From Anarhynchus alexandrinus (Eukaryota > Chordata > Aves > Charadriiformes > Charadriidae): 64,000 nucleotides of DNA. Location: positions 1,515,921 through 1,579,920 of the forward strand of contig VUYV01000102.1 of NCBI GenBank assembly GCA_008711295.1. The letters run 5' to 3'. Shown here piece after piece: positions 21,267-34,859 of the stretch; position 1 is the stretch's first letter, and each line of letters starts with the position of its first letter. A program made the translations under genes and the position numbers. A model generated the notes under the pieces. It did not search any database. It had not been told where the DNA came from and was given only the letters and a program-made list of their open reading frames with translations.

Positions 21267-24200
21267 TAGTGCAGTGACAAGCATGGGATCATAGATTTGC
21301 GGTTTTTACAGTTCTTGTAAAAGCATCTGCCTTACATTATCTATTGCTATTTCAAGTTATTTCTCTTACTGTGTATATGTTCTCCTGTGAAGACTGTTTT
21401 GATTGTTTCTTTTCATTTTAGATAGTTGATATGTTTTGTGACTCAGAGAGATGTCTCTGTGACCATCTCTACTTTGATGGGTATTGCCTTCCTTTGAATG
21501 GGTCTAGTACTGTCTTTCTATTTTGCTGTCTTTTTTTTCATCTGACTGAATTGTCTCTATGTATTGAGGCAACTCGTTCTTTGAGAAGAGGAGGTGAGTG
21601 TCAAGGGCATGATTTGTCTCACCAAAACCAGAAGTTGCAATGTAGATATCTATGCCTTAGCAAGCCACCTACACTCCTAATAGTCCTAACGCAGAAAAAC
21701 ATGCCACTCATAGGTTAAGATCCCTCTCATCCTAAAGTAGGTATCTAAAATGATTCTGATGTGTTATACCCTATATTGGTCCTTTTCTCTCCATTTATTA
21801 CACAGAGAAAAGACCATGAAAGGCTCAGATGCAGATAGCTGCATTTGAGAAATCTAAAGTGAGCTGAACATGCAAATATCTCTGAGTTGGTGGCTGATTT
21901 TATCCAGTTAAGTGGAAAGGAGAAATTGAAGAAAAAGCGTATGGTACAAACACTGATATAACTATTTACCATTATTACCAATTGATTAATTGGTCTTTTT
22001 GAAAGAAAAACTTTTTTCTCCTGCTTTTTATTTTCTGTAAATCCCCAAAATCATCTTGCTGTCTTTTATGTTTTAATACTATGGCTTACTGAGAAAAGCC
22101 TGTCTAAAAATCCCACCAGAAAAGGCCCTTCTCATTCTAGCATCTTCAACATCTGTGGGAAACAAAAATAAAACACAAAAATTAGACCCTACTAAAGAAC
22201 CTGGCTCTGCAGGGAGGATTTTACTAGTGTGTGAATAAATAAAACCATTTGTCCTTATGGACCCATGCTGACTGTGCACAGAGGAGTTGGGGTTGCTTCC
22301 CACCCCCACTCAAGATGTTGCTGTTAGAATAAGGTTATCTGTTCACCAGCTTGTTTTTGTTTCTTTAAAAAAACCCACATAGACAGCAACCTTAAAAAAA
22401 TAAGTCAGTGGAAGCAAAAGAGAAAGCAACTATATAAAAAGCACATATATTTATACTGCTCTCATAAATAAACCATCAGCTGCTCTTACCATATATTTTC
22501 TCTAGAAATATTTTAATTCTCATAGAAAAGCCATCACTGCCCCTTTTTTCATATTTCTAACATATTTTTCATCCTACACATGATTTGTAGCATCATTTGT
22601 TATTAAATTTGTCTGACACTTTCTTTTTAAAATATTATTATTATTAGCTAAATGTAACTCCATACAACTATAATTGTGTATGCCCAGTTTTCCATGCTGA
22701 CAACCTGTTTAATGAAATTTTATTTTTTTAATAGAGGGATCTTGTGAGTCTATTTTTATTTAAACGAATGGTTTTACTTGCTGTTCCCTTTTAGCTTTTC
22801 CCAACACATTCTGGTCAGTCTCTTCTCACTTTCTTAATGACACAGTTTCAGAGGAAAGTCTTGTCTAAATATCCTATGAGGGGTTTTCAGGCTACCTTTG
22901 ATCTAACATTTTCAGTTTGTGTAGAAAAAACAAGAACACTAAAATGAAACCAGGTTGGTTGGGGAAAATTTATTTAACCATTTAAAAATATTGCTTAAAA
23001 TGTTTTTCCTGTGTTTTGTATTTTTGGAATACTAAAAGGCACAGGGTTGTGGAAATCCACCCAATTTGGATAGAACTTTTGAAAAGCTACTGTTTGTACA
23101 TACTTGAGCATGGAATCTCATTTTTAGCAGCTCAACATTCTTGGAGTCCATCTCCACTGTGCATGTACCTATTTCTTGCATCCTTTAGTGCTGATTTAAT
23201 AGTGTAAGCAAAATCTCTGCAAACTTGCAGAACATGGTGAAAGGGCTATTAAATTAAATTTCTGGATGAGTAGTATTCCTAAGAGCTGGCCAAGAGAATA
23301 GGGTTAAGCAGTAACACACAGTTCATTAACAAGAGACACAGAATCCTCCGAGCTATCCTGAGTTTACAATTTCCCCCTCCCCTCATTTTCTGCCCTTGAA
23401 AGAAAAGTACAAAATAAAGGAGGAAATGCAATAAAACAATACCAAAAGAATTCCCTGAAAGCAAGCCATGATAGTGCCTGCTTTGCCTTCTATCATGTTT
23501 GATCCTGTTCTCAGTGGTTTTCAGTGAATATTTTGCTTTTCTTTCTCTCTCCTCTCTTCAGACTCTTGTACCATTCTCATCACTTTGGCAAGTGCTTCAT
23601 TTCACTGATTGAACAGAATTTGTCTGTACCTGAGCTTACAAAACAGGCTGTGTGCTGTCCCTCATCAGCTTCAGCATGTTCAGTTCTATATAGTTATACC
23701 TTCTAATCTTATTTCCCTCTTTTTCCTATTGTAAAGAGAGCATATTTTGTAGTAGCCACATTTCTCTGTACACTTTACAGGCGCATGCATGGCTTTTGCA
23801 AGTGCAAGGGTAGTTGTTGTTGTTTGTTTTTCCTAAAGGGCTTTCAGGAAGCTAAGACATTTCAAAATACGATTCTTTCTATATGAAACGCTCTTATTCT
23901 TTTTCATCTGTAGAGAGAAAACATAATAATTTACATATTTTAAAAAGAAAACGCCTGCTATATAAAGGACAGTTCTTTCATATGTTAAGCAAGATCAGTC
24001 CATTTTTATCATATTTTTGGTTCCAGAAAATCACAGCGCTGTCTTTGAGGAATTCTTTGCAAGTGGAGATACAGGAATAACGAGAGCCCCCTCCACAGCT
24101 GCTGCTTGTCAATAGCATTGCTGTATCAGCAACATGCTTAAACAATCTGGGATGACAGGAATGCTATTTCCTTTCTCTCTCCAGGTGGGAGCCACTCCCC

Positions 24201-26480
24201 ACTCTTTCCATGATTAAAGACAGTGACCCCAATGTCAGCTGCCTGGGATTCAGGAAATATACCACCTTTTTGTAATGACAGTTTTAGGATTCCAGGTTTT
24301 AGTACATGAAAGTGGGTTGGTTTGGTTTTTGGCTGGGTTTTTTTTTTGGGGGGGGAGGGTGGTTTAGAGGAAGTGGGAGCTGGTTTGTGTAATCAAGATG
24401 TTCACTGTGATAACTCTTACCTGGTTTTTAACCAAGAAAGAGCACGTAGAGATGTGTTGGCTCAGTTATGAACTACATTCACAGAGGACTTTTCAGGTCC
24501 TTTTCACCAGTAGTGCCTTGGTGCACATCCCACATGACATGCATGGCTGCGCTCATAGTATTCTTTCAGATACAGTTTTATATCTCCTAAGTCATAAGAG
24601 GTACATCAGGTAAAGAGTAATCTTACAAAACAAAACAAACAAAAAAATCCCATATGTCATAATTGAGTGAAATCAAGCTAACTTCATTCTTTTGATTTAC
24701 TGATGACAAGAAAGTCCCATGGGGGTGACAGAAAGTCATAGGCTGACCTGCATTTTACCACAAGCATACTCTCTCTACTCACCAAATCTTTCTTCTCAAC
24801 CCTTGATATACAGTGAGTTAGACACACTAAGTTTCATCTCCATACATTGCATCTTTTGTATTAATTGTTTCCAAAGATACTCGTATGTATACCAAGTATG
24901 ACTTACTCCTTTTAGATGCACTTGAAATCAGTGGGGGAGATAGCTGTATTATGTTTATGATAGCAAATAATGCAAATTCCTAGGAGCAGATATGCAGAGC
25001 AAAACAGCCTTTCTGGAAACCAAGTGCTCCCCCCACACATGATTCTGGGGGAATTACTTCAGAACAATCTAGTTTGGTTGTGTAGCCTTACCGTTCATTA
25101 ACTGTTAAGGGCTACAGAGACATGTCAGTCGTCTGACTTAGATGCCTGAACTAGACACCTTATGAGTGAATGAGCTCCTTCTAAAAACCTTAAAAGCACC
25201 TGTCTCTCATAGGCTATATGGATTAGATGCAAGGCTTTCTGACTATACAAGATGCAGAAACTTACTTTAGAAGGACTGGTTCACTAGGCTCTTCAAGGTA
25301 GTTGAAATTCATACGCAGAAATTGTATGGGCTGGATTTTATATTGTAAGTGGTGTGAAAAGAACTTGCAGATGAAGTCAGAAATGTAGTCTAAAAGCTTT
25401 AGTCTATTTTTTGGTTTATAAATTTCATGTCCTAGTTCTCACTTGGAGAAAATATTGAAAATTGAGGTTGCAAAAGATAGGGGCAATGTTAAGTGTATCT
25501 AAACACTAAACCATAGATAGATGCAAAAGAAGATATGTCAAATACTTGCAAAAGGCATGTAGAATTTAGCAAATGAATAGAAAGCAATTCAAAGGATCAG
25601 CAAAATATAATGTTTCCTATTCCTGGAAAAAAAGAGACTTTCTGCTTGAAGAATAGATGCAAATGTTTCATTTTATCCCTTCCCAGCTGACAAACAAATT
25701 ACCTCTGTACTAGACATGCAGAAAGAGGAAAAGAACCATTGGTTAGATTTCTAATCTTCTAAACACCTAGCTACTAAGATCTCATATATTTTTCTTCTGT
25801 TTAAGAATGAATCTTTTGAAGGTTAGAAAGAGTAAAACAGGGCACTAGATTTGATAAATGTTTCCAAATTAATCTCCTATACAAGACTTCTTGAACATTA
25901 TTCTGTCACCGAGTGCTTTCCCAGAACCCCAGTGTTACAAAACTGAAAGTGTATTTACAGCCCAATTGAGATAGACCAAAAAGAAGATATAACTATTTTT
26001 CTGGAGCTGACATTCGCAAACAAATTGCAAGTGAAATACCTCCAAGATCAAATGGAAAAAGTAAACTTGATTCCTCAATTATTATAGTTTCATTACAATA
26101 TCGTTGGAAGAGGTTCAGGCTGTACTAATTGGTCCATGCCTGTTATAGGAGTTGAACTAGCAGCCTCAGTCTTGCAGCAGCAGGAGGAAGAGTTGCTATG
26201 AAACTAATTACAGCTATCAGCAGTGGTTCTGTTTTAAATGGTCTATGAATTAGGCAGTCTCCTAGAAGCACACACAAGTGAATTTGCCATTAACAATGAA
26301 CAGCTCTGTGAAAAGAACGAAGTGTAAATTTACTTAGTCCATCCTGGGATTAGGCAGACAGGTCTACTCTTATTTGGCCTCTGAAGTAAATTTCAGTGGA
26401 AAACTTAAGAGGTTTTTCCCCAGCAAAGTGAATTTTGCCAAATACTTTGTGCCTTATTACAATATAGACCGTATTCCATT
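21267..26480. other. AT-rich intergenic DNA
   Basis: No gene or dispersed repeat recognised. Includes a G/T-rich patch at 24315-24395 (T10 followed by G8). Open frames are short and unsupported. Confidence 0.45.
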
Positions 26481-26494
26481 TCCAATTACACTAA

Positions 26495-26572
26495 TGCAAG
26501 CTGTGAGTAACTTCATTGTGCTCGCTGGAATTACTCTAGATTTACAACAGTGTTATCTGAGATTTACACCTC
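26495..26572 (+). repeat. Probable ancient amniote interspersed repeat fragment
   Basis: The segment ggaattactctagatttaca, then acagtgttatctgaga, resembles a motif (attgacttcaatggagttactccagatttacaccagtgtaactgag, approximate, from memory) that recurs in sauropsid genomes. I cannot assign the family. The overlapping ATG-less open frame at 26374-26577 is probably incidental. Confidence 0.4.
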
Positions 26573-26579
26573 TATAAAT

Positions 26580-27738
26580 TAATCTAAAATGTGGTCAAAT
26601 GGTCTAGCTGGTTGTTAGCTTAATAGGAAAAATGTAGTTGCATAAATAGTTGATGTCTTTCATACTAATTTGGGACCTCCTCACAGCTGCTTACTTACCC
26701 ATTTGTATTAATTTACTACACCAGAAACTTGTCCAATTAATAAGAAAGGTAATTCACTCACTGTTCATGCTTAGCAAAACTTTCTCCTTGACATTACACC
26801 TATCCCTACATAATATTTGTCACCCTTCAATGTTTGGTAATATTCTTAACACCTTAAAGATGGTGGAGGTTTGTCGTATTATGGTATCTTGTTCCTAACG
26901 TTGCTGAAGTAACCAGCTTTTTTCGTACTGTAACCAGAGAAATCAGAGCTATGGATTAGAACTGACCTAGCAGTGAAACCACAAATTGTTTGTATTCAAG
27001 GAACATGCATTGTGGAAAAAGGACTGTAATTTTAATTAAAATTGCTACATGGGGTATAGATCTCAATCACTCTAGATTTCTTTTAAAATATCATTCCTAT
27101 TTGGGTTCTAGAATTTTCACAGCTATAGTTACAATTAAGACAACCCACATTTTCTTTTATATAAAATAGATTGCTTCTAAAACTTGAAGGAAATTAGATG
27201 TGTCCTCTATCTCCTTTCTTGCACCTTCCATTGATTTTTACTAGCTTTTTCATAGGAGAATTTCATATAACAGAAGTTGCAGAAGAAAAGTCATGCAAAT
27301 TATGATTACACTAAATTAAGCTGTTCTCAGCTCTATTAGTGAGCTAAGGCCAGGTTGAGTTGCCTCCCAGAGGCCTCATTGTTCACTCTTCTAGGCAATA
27401 AAATAGTTGCTCCAGAGTCATTACTGTATATGAGACAAGTTGCTGCAGCTCCCCTCAATGAGGAACCTGACCCAAGGACTTTATAACAACAAATCATCCA
27501 GTTTCTGCACAGATACTTTAATTCTTGCTCCTCTATGAGTCCAGCAGCGTAAAACAACTGTGATGCTACTGTACAACAGGGCTTTCCTAATTTGCATGTG
27601 GGGAAAATGTCCTTTCTTAGAGATGACAGTCATGCCACCATATGGCTGTAATAGTGTGTCATACAATCCATCCTGGTTTACAATCATTTTAATCATCTAC
27701 TCCAAAATAAAGAAACAATGTGCACCAAACACTGCACC
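26580..27738. other. AT-rich intergenic DNA
   Basis: Nothing recognised. Opposite-strand frames at 27336-27696 have no supporting signals. Confidence 0.4.
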
Positions 27739-27780
27739 TGCCGGTGGGCGGGGGGTGGAGAGTGGGCGGGGTGGGGGACA
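27739..27780 (+). repeat. G-rich tract with G-quadruplex-type spacing
   Basis: The tract ggtgggcggggggtggagag, then tgggcggggtggggg, holds at least four runs of three or more G with short loops. It is strikingly G-rich against an AT-rich background and is followed by an A-rich stretch. Confidence 0.75.
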
Positions 27781-30700
27781 ACAAAAAAGAACACAGAAAA
27801 AAAAGAAAGTAAATTTCACAGGAAATGTGTAAGAGAAAACACAGGTGATTTGTCCTCACCTTGAGCGTTGTACAACTACTTACCCAGGTACAAAGTTGAA
27901 GCCTAATGTTACTACTTTCATTTGTAGGAATACAGTATTTTGTGTTTTCATAGAATAAATATAGTGTAAAGCGAGAAGAGAATATATTCAGCACCTATAA
28001 ATTCTGGAAATTTTTTTGAACTTCATTATTATTTCTTTCATAGAGTGAATTAAATTGGAGAAATAAGATGGAGTAAAGAAAGCTCTTTTCCTTTGCTGCT
28101 TTGAATGGTGCTATGAAATGTATTTCATTTTCTGTTCCCTAGAGACTGGTAAGTATGTTTGGATACTAGAAAACTTCTATTTTGTCTTACTGACAGTGGG
28201 GTAATGAAATAAAAAATATATATTTTTCTTTATCTCACATGTACATGTACAAAAGCACAAATATACCTTATTAGGTAAGTCAAATTTTTAATCTTTCCTT
28301 TTTCCCCTGAGGTAAGAAGTCATGAAGATAGAATGGAGGAATATTATTTTTTTTCCTTTTATACTTGCTGAAGAAAATGATGTAGGGAGAGTTCAAGGAC
28401 GGAAAAATGTCTTTGAGTTATACAGTATTGCTGCACAGTATTTTGATCTGGGTGTTCATTACTGCACTCTCATTACGACTGTTTTCATCACTGTTGTTGT
28501 TGTTGCTATTGTTATTGTTTATTATTATTATCTTGTCACTTCATTTCCAAGGTCAGCTCTACTTATATATATATCTGTAAAGTGTTGGGTTGTTTTTTTT
28601 TCTGGTTTTTATATTGTTTGTAAAACAGCTAAGATGGCTAAATTGAAATTGCTCCAGAAGTCAAGACTTAGCCAGCAGCTAACCAATGTACTGTATCTAA
28701 ATGCTTAATCTGCTTGCATACTATAAAAAATCAACCAGTTTCCAGAAGACAGACAAAGTAAGGCCTTGGTACTGACTATCCATTGGAAAAGTGACAATTC
28801 CTGGAGGAAAAAATGTGATTAAAGTTAAACAAACAGGGTAAACAAAAGCAACTGCAAAAATTACCAAGGGCCACATAGACACTCACAAGACAGCTCTGGG
28901 ATGTTGCAATTATGAACAAAGCAGTACTATGCCACCTCATGAAAATAAATAAAACACACTTTGGCTTTTGTACCTTAATCAGGTGGAAAAGACGTGGTAC
29001 TAAACAACTAAAAAAAACGTTTTCCAGATAAACTATAATGGTATTTTCTCCTAGTTTAGATGTCATTCCGCAGGTAGCAACAGTTTAATTTGCCTGCATA
29101 ACTTATGTCAGTTAGCCTAGTGGAATAAACTGTGCCAGGAGGAAAAAAAGAAGTTTTCTCTCTATTTAGTTGGTATAAAAATGTAAATTTTTAAAAAAGA
29201 AAAATCATATGTATTATATCAGAAAAGGTTTGTGGTACAGATGTGGTCAAAGTGCTTTTAACAAGCCTGAAAATAATTAATAAAATAAAGTTTGAACATC
29301 ATAATTCTTATATTATGACTTAAATTGCAAGGTTCAACATCCTTTATGACTCTGGCTTTCTATTAGAGATATTCATTTAGTTGTACAATTGCTTTCTGCC
29401 CTCTTCCACAGCTGTGTTAACTGAATATTCCATAGATAATAAAGTGTTGTTATTATGCCTAGCTTGTGGGCAAGGAGCTGAGACTCAGAGGATATGATGT
29501 GTGGATTTATCATACATCACGTGTAACTAATTGTAAAACACAGTGCGAACTTGAGACGATCAGAATACATACTTGGTCGTTATTCATCGTATACTTAAGG
29601 GATCTAAGTCCTCAATATTAAAATTTTCGAGGCATCCAAAAAATGTATTTCTTGACATGCTCAGAAGTCTTGAAAGTGCTTAAAAACTTGATAGATTACG
29701 TTATGCTAAAGGTCCCTGAGGAACTACAAACTAAATATTTATCTTCCTGTCTCACCCATGTAGTTGGTCTAGTGGATGTTCCCAGAACAAGCCTGCTAAA
29801 CCACACCGTGTGCAAGAAACAGCTGCCAGCTGTGGTGCCATCACCATCTCTTAAGAAGGTAGTAAGAGCAAAACTGTCATTCAGATATGAGAAATTATGT
29901 TTCATTTCCTCTTCTCACTGGGGGAATTTGAATGAGTGTCTCTGAAACACTGGAGTATGCAACAGTATGTAGCATAAAATATGCCGTAGATTCAGATGGG
30001 ATATTTTGTCCTTTCAAAACTAATTCAATTTGTACAGAATAATTAGAAAGAATCAAAGCAGCGAGTTAGAGCATGAATACAGGAGTGGGTACAAACAGAC
30101 TCGATCACAGATTGGCTTGACAACATGGGTATGCTGCTGTGGCGCTTTGTCCCCATAAACACCAGACCCAGACTGCCTCAACACAGCTGCCACAGGGCAC
30201 TAGAAGAGCAACCTAATGTCTGCTAGCAATTGGTTATGGCTCTATAAACTGCTGGTTATTATACTTGCTAGAGGGGAATGCATTCTTGAGAATTAAAGAT
30301 AGATTTGAATTTCTAGATTACAGACCAGGAAGTGATTGGCTATGACTGTCCAAAAGGGGAGTTCTTTCTTTGCTTTTCTGTTTATATCTGGGGCAGAAAA
30401 ACAGACTACAAATTATGGGCAGACCAACTATATTTTCTTTAGAGTTACGAAAATGTCAAAGCCAATATGTTTAGCCACCAACTGAACAAGAGTGGGTGTC
30501 AAAAAGAGAAAAAATATATCACAAATGCAGGAGTCACTGTAAAAATCAGTGTTTAGCCATGATTATGAGTCAGGGATATTTCAGCTACTTACTGTAAGAA
30601 TCATGAGAAATCTATGAGTATATATATGTATGCGTGCTACCTCTGTTCAAAACCCACTGGTTAGTAAGTGTCGACTATATGTGAGATTTTTTCTTCCAAT

Positions 30701-32589
30701 GTATTCTTTTACAGTTTACAGAGATGATTGCTGAAATTAAGATAGGACATGTCAAGCATGCTACAGAATAAAAATTCATTGCAGACCATGTGCTCTTTCT
30801 GATATTTTTCAGGTCTAAGCATGTGCCAAGTGCTTTGCTGGCACACACTAAGACTCAGGTTCTAGTGTTCTTTCATCAGAAAAAAAAGTAGAGACAGATA
30901 TCAATGACCTACTTTTTGAAACCCGGGAAAACAGTCACTCAGAACTTGCGTAAACTGATCCAGCTGACCATCTCTACATGTAATTGTCCTTCAGCACTGA
31001 TAGCTAAAGCTCTAAATCCAGTGGGGAAAGAACTCACTTGAAAACCGAGACATGGGCTTTTAAAATGTCAAAATGTAAAGCTGAAAAAAAAAAGACAAAG
31101 AAAAAGAAGTGCACTTGTGAATCCTATTTTTGCTGACAGCTTTAAAGAAGAATAACACTCCTTTCGACCTTGACAATTATCAGTTCCCTATCTGGCTTTT
31201 TTGTGTGTGTGTGTGTCTGTGTGTTTTGCCAGGTTTTACAAAGTTTCGACACTAAAGAAGATAAATGACAATGAACAGTATCAGGTGTCCTTCAGTATTT
31301 TCTGCAGTGCCCAGGGGTTCCACTTGTTTTCAGTATAGTCAGCACAGAGATGGGCTGTGCTAAGCATTTTATTGAATTTGTAGTCAAGGTGCCAGTGCAA
31401 TAATCATCTTCTGTGTAATTTGCCTTCTGGGACAAAATTTGTTAGCCAAATATCCTCTCTTCTCCCTTCTTTTTAGTAAAGCTGGGCAGCTTTGAGTGAA
31501 ACTGAAAACCTAAGCAAAACTATTCCTGAATTTCTACTGTCCTTATTTCACTGTAAAAATATTTTAAAATAGCCCTCAAGAAAAAGAACCAAAAGGAATC
31601 TTTCTTTTTCAATATTCTTGTCTGAGGAAAAAACAGAAATATTAAAACTGTAAAAATAATAAACTAACTGGCCAGTATTCACTCAAGAAGTTTTGCTGAT
31701 GTCATAAACTGTGAAAATAAGATTGAAAGTATAAAGCAAATAAATAAATAAAAAAGATCTTACATTTGAGATCTGAAAGATCTTTTTTAGATCATTTCCA
31801 GCACTGTGCTTTCTCAGATAATTTTCAGCACTATCCCACAAAGCTTTGACCTCCCATTTAATCCAGACATTCTCTCCTGACGTACTTCAGTATATGCAAT
31901 ATATAAGCAGTGTTTTATGGTGTACAAATATTGCTCTGCCTAGCTGCAGTACAGCCTTCAATTTATTTCAGACCATTTGAACTGAAAAAAAGAAAATCCA
32001 CAAAAAAACTCGTTATGATTATAATATTATTTGAATGCCACACATATGAACCAGAGAAGAGGCAAATCCAAGGGCTATATGGTATAGACATAGCTAATGC
32101 TTCCTACAGGAAGCTAACACAGTGGATGCAAACCAGTCTAAATCATTTCCCTCGGATGACTCCCTGAAACAGATGAATTTAGCAGTGTAGATCTAAATGC
32201 TTATCTCTTAAACCAATTCCTCTTGTATATAAGTATTTCATTTGGTGTTTACCCCAGAACAACTCAGAATCCTTTCCTGTGAGCAAACATTGCATCCATT
32301 CTTTCAGAAAAAGGTAGAGGTCTTTCTGTCAAAAAATAAATTGTGTTTATGTTTTATGTAAGTCTGTTTGTTTCACAAGTGGATGATCAGGATTAACTGC
32401 TTTCCTGAAACTGTTGGAAATCTCCCACAGAACTGCTTTATCAAACCGAATGTTTGATAGGTCTGAAGGTAGAATGACTTTCATTCCTCCTATATTGTGG
32501 ATTAAAAAATGATAGATTTGGTTGGACAGAAAACCAGTACAAAAGCTAGCTGTAGGAATAGAGAATAGGAAGAAAACATTTTCTTCCAG
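27781..32589. other. AT-rich intergenic DNA
   Basis: No gene or repeat recognised apart from a short GT-rich run at 31203-31224. Strong donor-like strings at 28152 (gactg|gtaagt) and 28268 lack a supported upstream exon. Confidence 0.4.
31203..31224 (+). repeat. (GT)n short microsatellite
   Basis: Interrupted GT dinucleotide run: gtgtgtgtgtgtctgtgtgt. Confidence 0.8.
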
Positions 32590-32774
32590 CTGAAGTTTTG
32601 AAATCAGAGAGCAAAAAATTTACTGACCTCCTCAGGGGAGTGGGAAATATGATGCTCCTCCCCCCACATGCCCTAAAAAAGTTGCCATCCACACATTTTA
32701 TGAGACAGCAAAACCTGCCAATACGAGCCCCAGGCCAGACTAGGCTTTGCAAGAGAGTTGGGTCTACTGCCTGG
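32590..32774 (+). other. Candidate internal exon, unidentified
   Basis: An acceptor (attttcttccag, ending 32589) and a strong donor (gcctgg|gtaagt, after 32774) bound 185 bases. One frame, starting at 32592, is open for all 61 codons and ends exactly at the donor: EVLKSESKKFTDLLRGVGNM, then a Pro/Leu-rich middle, then RAPGQTRLCKRVGSTAW. The minus strand is also open here. I do not recognise the peptide. It may be coding, a lncRNA exon, or chance. Confidence 0.25.
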
Positions 32775-33146
32775 GTAAGTAGAAGATAGTCATCATGTTT
32801 CCCAAATGAGGGAAGCTCTTACAGACATGTAAACAGAAGGCAGCTAGGAAATTCTGAAGGTAATATTGAGATGACAGATGCAGTTGTGAGTGCCTTAGTT
32901 CTGTATTAGTTTCACTAAATCATTTACTGTTTTCTGGAACACCACTGGTTTATGCGTCAATATGTGGTATTTATTTGATTGCAGGAAGCTAAAACCACAG
33001 TTGGTTTCATCTTCCACAGAATAAAATTCACATTCCTTCTTTCACAGATATGAGCTAGGCTCACCCCTCACTGAGCTCATGACTACGTGACCTCTGAGTC
33101 ACATTATGCAGCCTAATTACTGCTCAAGTCAGTAGGGCTGGGATTC

Positions 33147-33310
33147 ATCTCACCTAACTTCTGGAATGTAATTAATATGGCCTGGTTTGGATGCTGGCTT
33201 TACGATGAGATGAATCACCTTGTAGCAGTGCCTGTTTTTCTCCACTGACTACAAAAGAACTCTGCCAGGTGCAGATTTCTACTCAGTGGATGTCTAAAGT
33301 TAGGTGAGAT
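33147..33310. repeat. Perfect 14-bp inverted repeat spanning 164 bp
   Basis: atctcacctaactt at 33147-33160 is the exact reverse complement of aagttaggtgagat at 33297-33310. Partial similarity continues outside the arms (ggctgggattc against ggggctt-type sequence). The 136-base interior is less AT-rich than its surroundings and contains taattaat. It could be an inverted pair of an old repeat, a decayed DNA element or a conserved regulatory segment. Confidence 0.6.
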
Positions 33311-34118
33311 AAGCCCCAGTTGAGTGTTTTGTTTGTTTCAGTAAAAGCTACAGTCAAACAAAGTGCGTGCAACAGAGGCTACAAAGCCTACCTTTTTGCT
33401 TTCACTGACAAAAGTGCGGGCTTCATCAATGCGTCTTCTAGCTAGATTTTTGAAAGTGCTGAAAATCTCCTTTGTAGAAAAAAAAAAAGAAAAAATTGAA
33501 TAATTATACTGTACAATTCTCTGTGTGCAATAATGGCTGTTTTTTCCAGAAAGCTGTCAGCCTTAAGTAACTGTCAGCTAGAACTTAGAATTCCAAAGGA
33601 GGATCAAAGAGAGTTGACATAATGCATAAAATGTATATGTTTCTAATACATCACAAACATTCAAATTGCAGTGCCTAAAACACGTTTAGTGCCTTACCAT
33701 GATATGTAATAGGCATTAAGTTAGACCATTTGGTTTCGTTTTGGGGTTTTGATTTAGAACATTCCAATTTAGGTATTGCCACGCTGAACATTGGTTTTTA
33801 ATCTAGCTGAATCGCTTTATTCATCACACTGTAATTCTGTTTTTCCTACTGTATTTTGACCTTACTGAAAGAATAAAAGTTGAAGGGATTGAAGGATTCT
33901 CAATCAATTGACAGATTGCCATCAGCTTCACAGTAATTTTCAATTCTTATGCATGAATCTCATAGCAGAGCATAAATATATTTATCACAAAAAATGTAAT
34001 ATATATTTATTGATAGCAGAATGCATACATAATGCTCTTGAAATTTTGAAATCAATAGAAGTTGTTGCCTGGAGAAAAATACAGTGCATAAAGATATGCA
34101 TGTCTGTGCATATGTACA

Positions 34119-34160
34119 CATATAAACATAAATACACACATGCATGCGTATGTTTATATG
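34119..34160. repeat. 12-bp perfect hairpin
   Basis: catataaacata at 34119-34130 pairs exactly with tatgtttatatg at 34149-34160, leaving an 18-base loop that contains acacacatgcatgc. AT-rich, so biological meaning is uncertain. Confidence 0.65.
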
Positions 34161-34859
34161 GCTGAACGATGGAGGCACAACAGAGATATTTCTTATGAAT
34201 TACAAATGAAAGTTTAATCTTGACAAGGCTTTATTTGTTCAAGAATCAAATCCCTTCCCTGGTCCCTCAAAAAGCCAATTATCTGAAAGATTCTCTTTCG
34301 CTACTGTCATTAACAGATAGACATTGATGACAGTTTAACTTGGTTTCAACATAGCTCTTGGGCCACAGCTGCTTACCAGGCAATCTAAGTACCACTCGAA
34401 CGCTCAGTTGCAGATTGACCTTGTGGTAATTGAGGTTATGAAAAGGCTCTTGTTCTCTAAAATCTCAAATGAACACCTCTCCCTCTGGGAGACAGCAGGA
34501 TATTCAGCAATAGCAGCCCTGCTGAAGCTGTAAGATTCTTCCTGCCACGCTGGTCGGTGCTGAGGTCAGGATGAGAAACAAACGTCTATGATGGGATATG
34601 AGGAATGTAATAGAGTAGCAAGTTACGATGAAATTATCTGGACTGCAATTATTTTCCCTTAATCGTGCCCTATTCTGCCACCCCCAAAAAGACCTGCTAA
34701 GTGTTTGAAAACATATTTGTAGCACTTTTCTCACTTGTATCAAAAGGAGTACTTTGTATTCTTATTCTTGACTTTGTCGGCATTCTCTCTTAAAAAAATA
34801 AAAAAAAAAGAAAAGAAAAGGAAAAGGGAAGTAATGATAGGTTAAGCTCTCATTTCTTT

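Noticed and set aside
28146..28152. Possible 6-base micro-exon between ttccctag and gtaagt
   Set aside because: Splice-like strings occur often by chance, and nothing else supports a transcript here.
28322..28708. 128-aa frame with hydrophobic Val/Ile/Tyr-rich stretch
   Set aside because: Driven by a low-complexity gtt/att/tat-rich segment (28490-28535). No homology, no splice structure and AT-rich composition.
29643..29945. 100-aa plus frame with antisense 69-aa frame
   Set aside because: Both strands are open, there are no splice sites or homology, and it lies within chance length for this base composition.
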